A stretch of 64,000 nucleotides of DNA from Pseudomonas sp. TTU2014-080ASC (GTDB taxonomy: Bacteria > Pseudomonadota > Gammaproteobacteria > Pseudomonadales > Pseudomonadaceae). The number at the start of each line of letters is the position of its first letter. Position 1 is the stretch's first letter. The stretch lies in assembly GCF_001446935.1 (NCBI RefSeq), contig NZ_LKKK01000001.1, positions 248,001 to 312,000 of the forward strand. Reading direction: 5' to 3'. The notes under the pieces are model-generated. The model was given only the letters and a program-made list of their open reading frames with translations, ran no database searches and was not told the DNA's origin. Both the position numbers and the translations under genes were made by a program. Positions 62,511-64,000 of the stretch are shown piece by piece.

Positions 62511-63590
62511 TCAGCGACTTGCCTGAGCAGGCGTTGCAGCCACTGCTGCTGAGGCTGCCTGATCGTTCAGCGCCGCATCAAGAAACTCGCTCTGCACCCA
62601 GCCCTTCACTTGGAAGCCCTTACGGATCAGGCGCTGTTCAGCAGCGATGTTGACGCCCTTCTGCAGATGATCGAGGAATGCCTGATCAAGTCGCGGATCG
62701 AAGAGGTCAGCAAACTTGTCGTCACCGTAGCTTTTTTCCAGCAGGCCAGCAGGGTAATTAGCTCGTTCAGTCACCCGTTGCAGGTAGGTCGCTTTGTTGT
62801 CGTCATTACGCAGCCAGTTCACCGCTTTCTGCTGAGCCTTGAGCAGGCGTGCCGTGACTTCAGGGTACTGATCGACAAACTTGCCAGTGCCCAATAACAC
62901 CGTTAACGCACTCCCCTCACCATTGAGATCATCTGTACTCAGCGGCAGGTCAGCCAGCCCCCGGCTATTAAGTGCGATCAGATCGAAGATGCTCCAGGTA
63001 GCGTCAATTTGCTTAGCTGCCAGTGCCGCTGCTGCCGCGTTGGTATCCAGGTTGATCACTTGCAGATCGCGCTCCTTCAGGCCCTCAGTCGCCAGCGCTG
63101 CGTTAAAGGACAGCTGGTTGGCGGTGCCTTTGAAAACCGCAACGCGCTTGCCTTTGAGGTCGCTCAGCGTCTTGATACCAGAGCCCGGAACAACGCCAAG
63201 ATAGTATTTGATATTGCGTGCACTGGCGCTCAGCAGGCGCGTATCAAGACCGTTGGCCTTGCCGATAATGGCAGCCAGGTCGCCCAAATAGGCGAAGTCG
63301 ATCTGGTCGTTGGCCAGGGCCTCATTAATCACCGGGCCTGCGCCTTTAAAGAAGTTCCACTGCACCTTAATGCCGTCTGCAGCGAACTCTTGCTCAAAGA
63401 TGTTCTGCACACGCAACACGTCCACCACCCCACCACCGGTTGGCTTGTTTCCCGCGCTAAGGTCTGGGACCGCAATTCTGATTTCCTTGGGCAGCTCAGT
63501 GGCATGGGCCAGTTGACCAAAAGTGGTGAGCAGGCCCACCAAAACCGGAGCGGCGAACGCCCCAAAGACACGCACAAAACGATTATTCAT
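62511..63590 (-). CDS. AtsR/SsuA-like periplasmic binding protein without transporter partners
   Basis: 359 residues from the ATG at 63590, with a Sec signal ending AHA near residue 30. PKEIRIAVPDLSAGNKPTGGG, FFKGAGPVINEALANDQIDFAYLGDLAAIIGKANG and GKRVAVFKGTANQLSF mark an aliphatic sulfonate/sulfate-ester binding protein like AtsR. In P. putida atsR is followed by atsBC; here a terminator and a convergent gene follow, so the ABC permease and ATPase are elsewhere or shared. The leader may occlude the ribosome site. Confidence 0.85.
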   Translation of the reverse strand: MNNRFVRVFGAFAAPVLVGLLTTFGQLAHATELPKEIRIAVPDLSAGNKPTGGGVVDVLRVQNIFEQEFAADGIKVQWNFFKGAGPVINEALANDQIDFAYLGDLAAIIGKANGLDTRLLSASARNIKYYLGVVPGSGIKTLSDLKGKRVAVFKGTANQLSFNAALATEGLKERDLQVINLDTNAAAAALAAKQIDATWSIFDLIALNSRGLADLPLSTDDLNGEGSALTVLLGTGKFVDQYPEVTARLLKAQQKAVNWLRNDDNKATYLQRVTERANYPAGLLEKSYGDDKFADLFDPRLDQAFLDHLQKGVNIAAEQRLIRKGFQVKGWVQSEFLDAALNDQAASAAVAATPAQASR

Positions 63591-63601
63591 TGAAGGGTTT
63601 C

Positions 63602-63661
63602 CTTGTGCTTGCAAGACGCCGGATGGCTTTGACGGGCTGACAATAAGCACAAGAAATCCAG
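63602..63661 (-). promoter_or_regulatory. AtsR-like gene leader with interleaved helices at the ribosome site
   Basis: On the minus strand CTTGTGCTT (63653-63645) exactly complements AAGCACAAG (63610-63602), which includes the first bases of the AAGGA ribosome site; a one-base bulge would extend the helix over the rest. CTGGAT (63661-63656) can pair with ATCCGG (63624-63619) with one G-U. The A-B-A'-B' order matches the tauA and 10046 leaders. Confidence 0.4.
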
Positions 63662-63881
63662 TCAATAAAATAATAAAAGATTATTTTTTAATTCAATTAA
63701 CGCATAAAAAGCCTACCACGCGGGCTGGCCGGCAAATGCGATAGAGGCATAAAAAATATTCACAAAAGGCATTGGAGGGAAAAAGAAAAAGCTCCTTTAA
63801 ATGGGCTTTCTTATCGCTCAAATGAATTTATATGAAGTTTTATATGCCAATAATCATCTTTTCATATAAGCCCGAATCACA

Positions 63882-63904
63882 CCCTCCAACAGCCCGCTGG
63901 AGGG
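63882..63904 (+). promoter_or_regulatory. Hairpin covering the ribosome site of the right-edge reading frame
   Basis: CCCTCCA (63882-63888) pairs with TGGAGGG (63898-63904); the second arm is also a strong Shine-Dalgarno seven bases before ATG 63912. It can be read either as a weak terminator followed by CTTTTA or as an SD-occluding hairpin. Confidence 0.4.
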
Positions 63905-63911
63905 CTTTTAA

Positions 63912-64000
63912 ATGAGCACAGCGAGTCAACTCGGACGACTTACGCTGACTGCACATTTGCGTGCGGCCAAGCCCGTTTCACCTGATCGGTTCCTGCCCTG
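63912..64000 (+). CDS. Possible gene start cut by the right window edge
   Basis: An open frame from ATG 63912 to the window end (29 complete codons, starting MSTASQLGRLTLTAHLRAAK), with GGAGGG seven bases upstream. Composition matches the coding neighbours rather than the AT-rich DNA before it. Divergent from the AtsR-like gene. The basic N-terminus could precede a signal sequence, but too little is visible to assign a product. Confidence 0.4.
   Translation, partial: MSTASQLGRLTLTAHLRAAKPVSPDRFLP

Noticed and set aside
1..64000. tRNA, rRNA, prophage and plasmid replication features.
   Set aside because: None could be recognised anywhere in the window.

Overview
The window looks like the chromosome of a Pseudomonas species (Gammaproteobacteria). 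Evidence is moderately high GC, the etfBA / ETF-ubiquinone oxidoreductase divergon, a 3-mercaptopropionate dioxygenase with its multi-rhodanese partner, a MexEF-OprN type efflux operon, SfnB-family flavoproteins, and Pseudomonas-style REP elements. No rRNA, tRNA, CRISPR or prophage was seen.

Layout. 1-6.0 kb is housekeeping: etfBA (etfA is cut by the left edge), ETF-QO, a lipid A hydroxylase-like gene and two small conserved genes. 6.0-16.5 kb is a sulfur-scavenging block on the plus strand: tauABCD, then six tightly packed genes made of two tandem SfnB-type flavoproteins, an NtaA/DszA-type FMN monooxygenase and a MetQNI-type importer. 16.5-25.9 kb is accessory. It holds a decayed IS30-family element with recognisable ends, an unassigned five-gene cluster (diaminobutyrate-type aminotransferase, GNAT, amino-acid N-hydroxylase, LysE exporter, unknown 108-aa protein), repeats, an HxlR regulator with a divergent MFS-EamA exporter pair, and an IS110-family transposase scrap.

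25.9-30.4 kb is a second coupled minus-strand set (AhpD-like protein, acyl-CoA-dehydrogenase-like flavoprotein, complete ABC importer). 30.7-36.6 kb is mexEF-oprN-like, followed by an AraC-type regulator. 37.8-46.3 kb is one eight-gene minus-strand array: two SsuD-like monooxygenases, an SsuA-like binding protein, an acyl-CoA-dehydrogenase-like flavoprotein and a tripartite tricarboxylate-type transporter with two binding proteins. 46.6-54.4 kb contains a membrane protein, a LysR gene divergent from 3-mercaptopropionate dioxygenase plus rhodanese, epsC-type serine acetyltransferase plus rhodanese, and an MFS transporter. 54.4-63.6 kb contains tonB-exbB-exbD, a TauD-family dioxygenase, an AtsK alkylsulfatase ortholog, a TonB-dependent receptor, a LysR regulator and an AtsR-like binding protein.

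How it works together. Most of the window is a sulfate-starvation regulon. Outer-membrane (TonB receptor plus its own TonB-ExbBD) and inner-membrane (ABC, tripartite) importers bring in sulfonates, sulfate esters or other organosulfur compounds. TauD/AtsK dioxygenases and reduced-flavin-dependent monooxygenases would then release sulfite or sulfate. EpsC, the dioxygenase and the rhodaneses handle cysteine and sulfane sulfur. Several operon leaders share DNA motifs, and some can form helices that cover the ribosome binding site; I consider that, together with the unassigned N-hydroxylase cluster, the most interesting material here.
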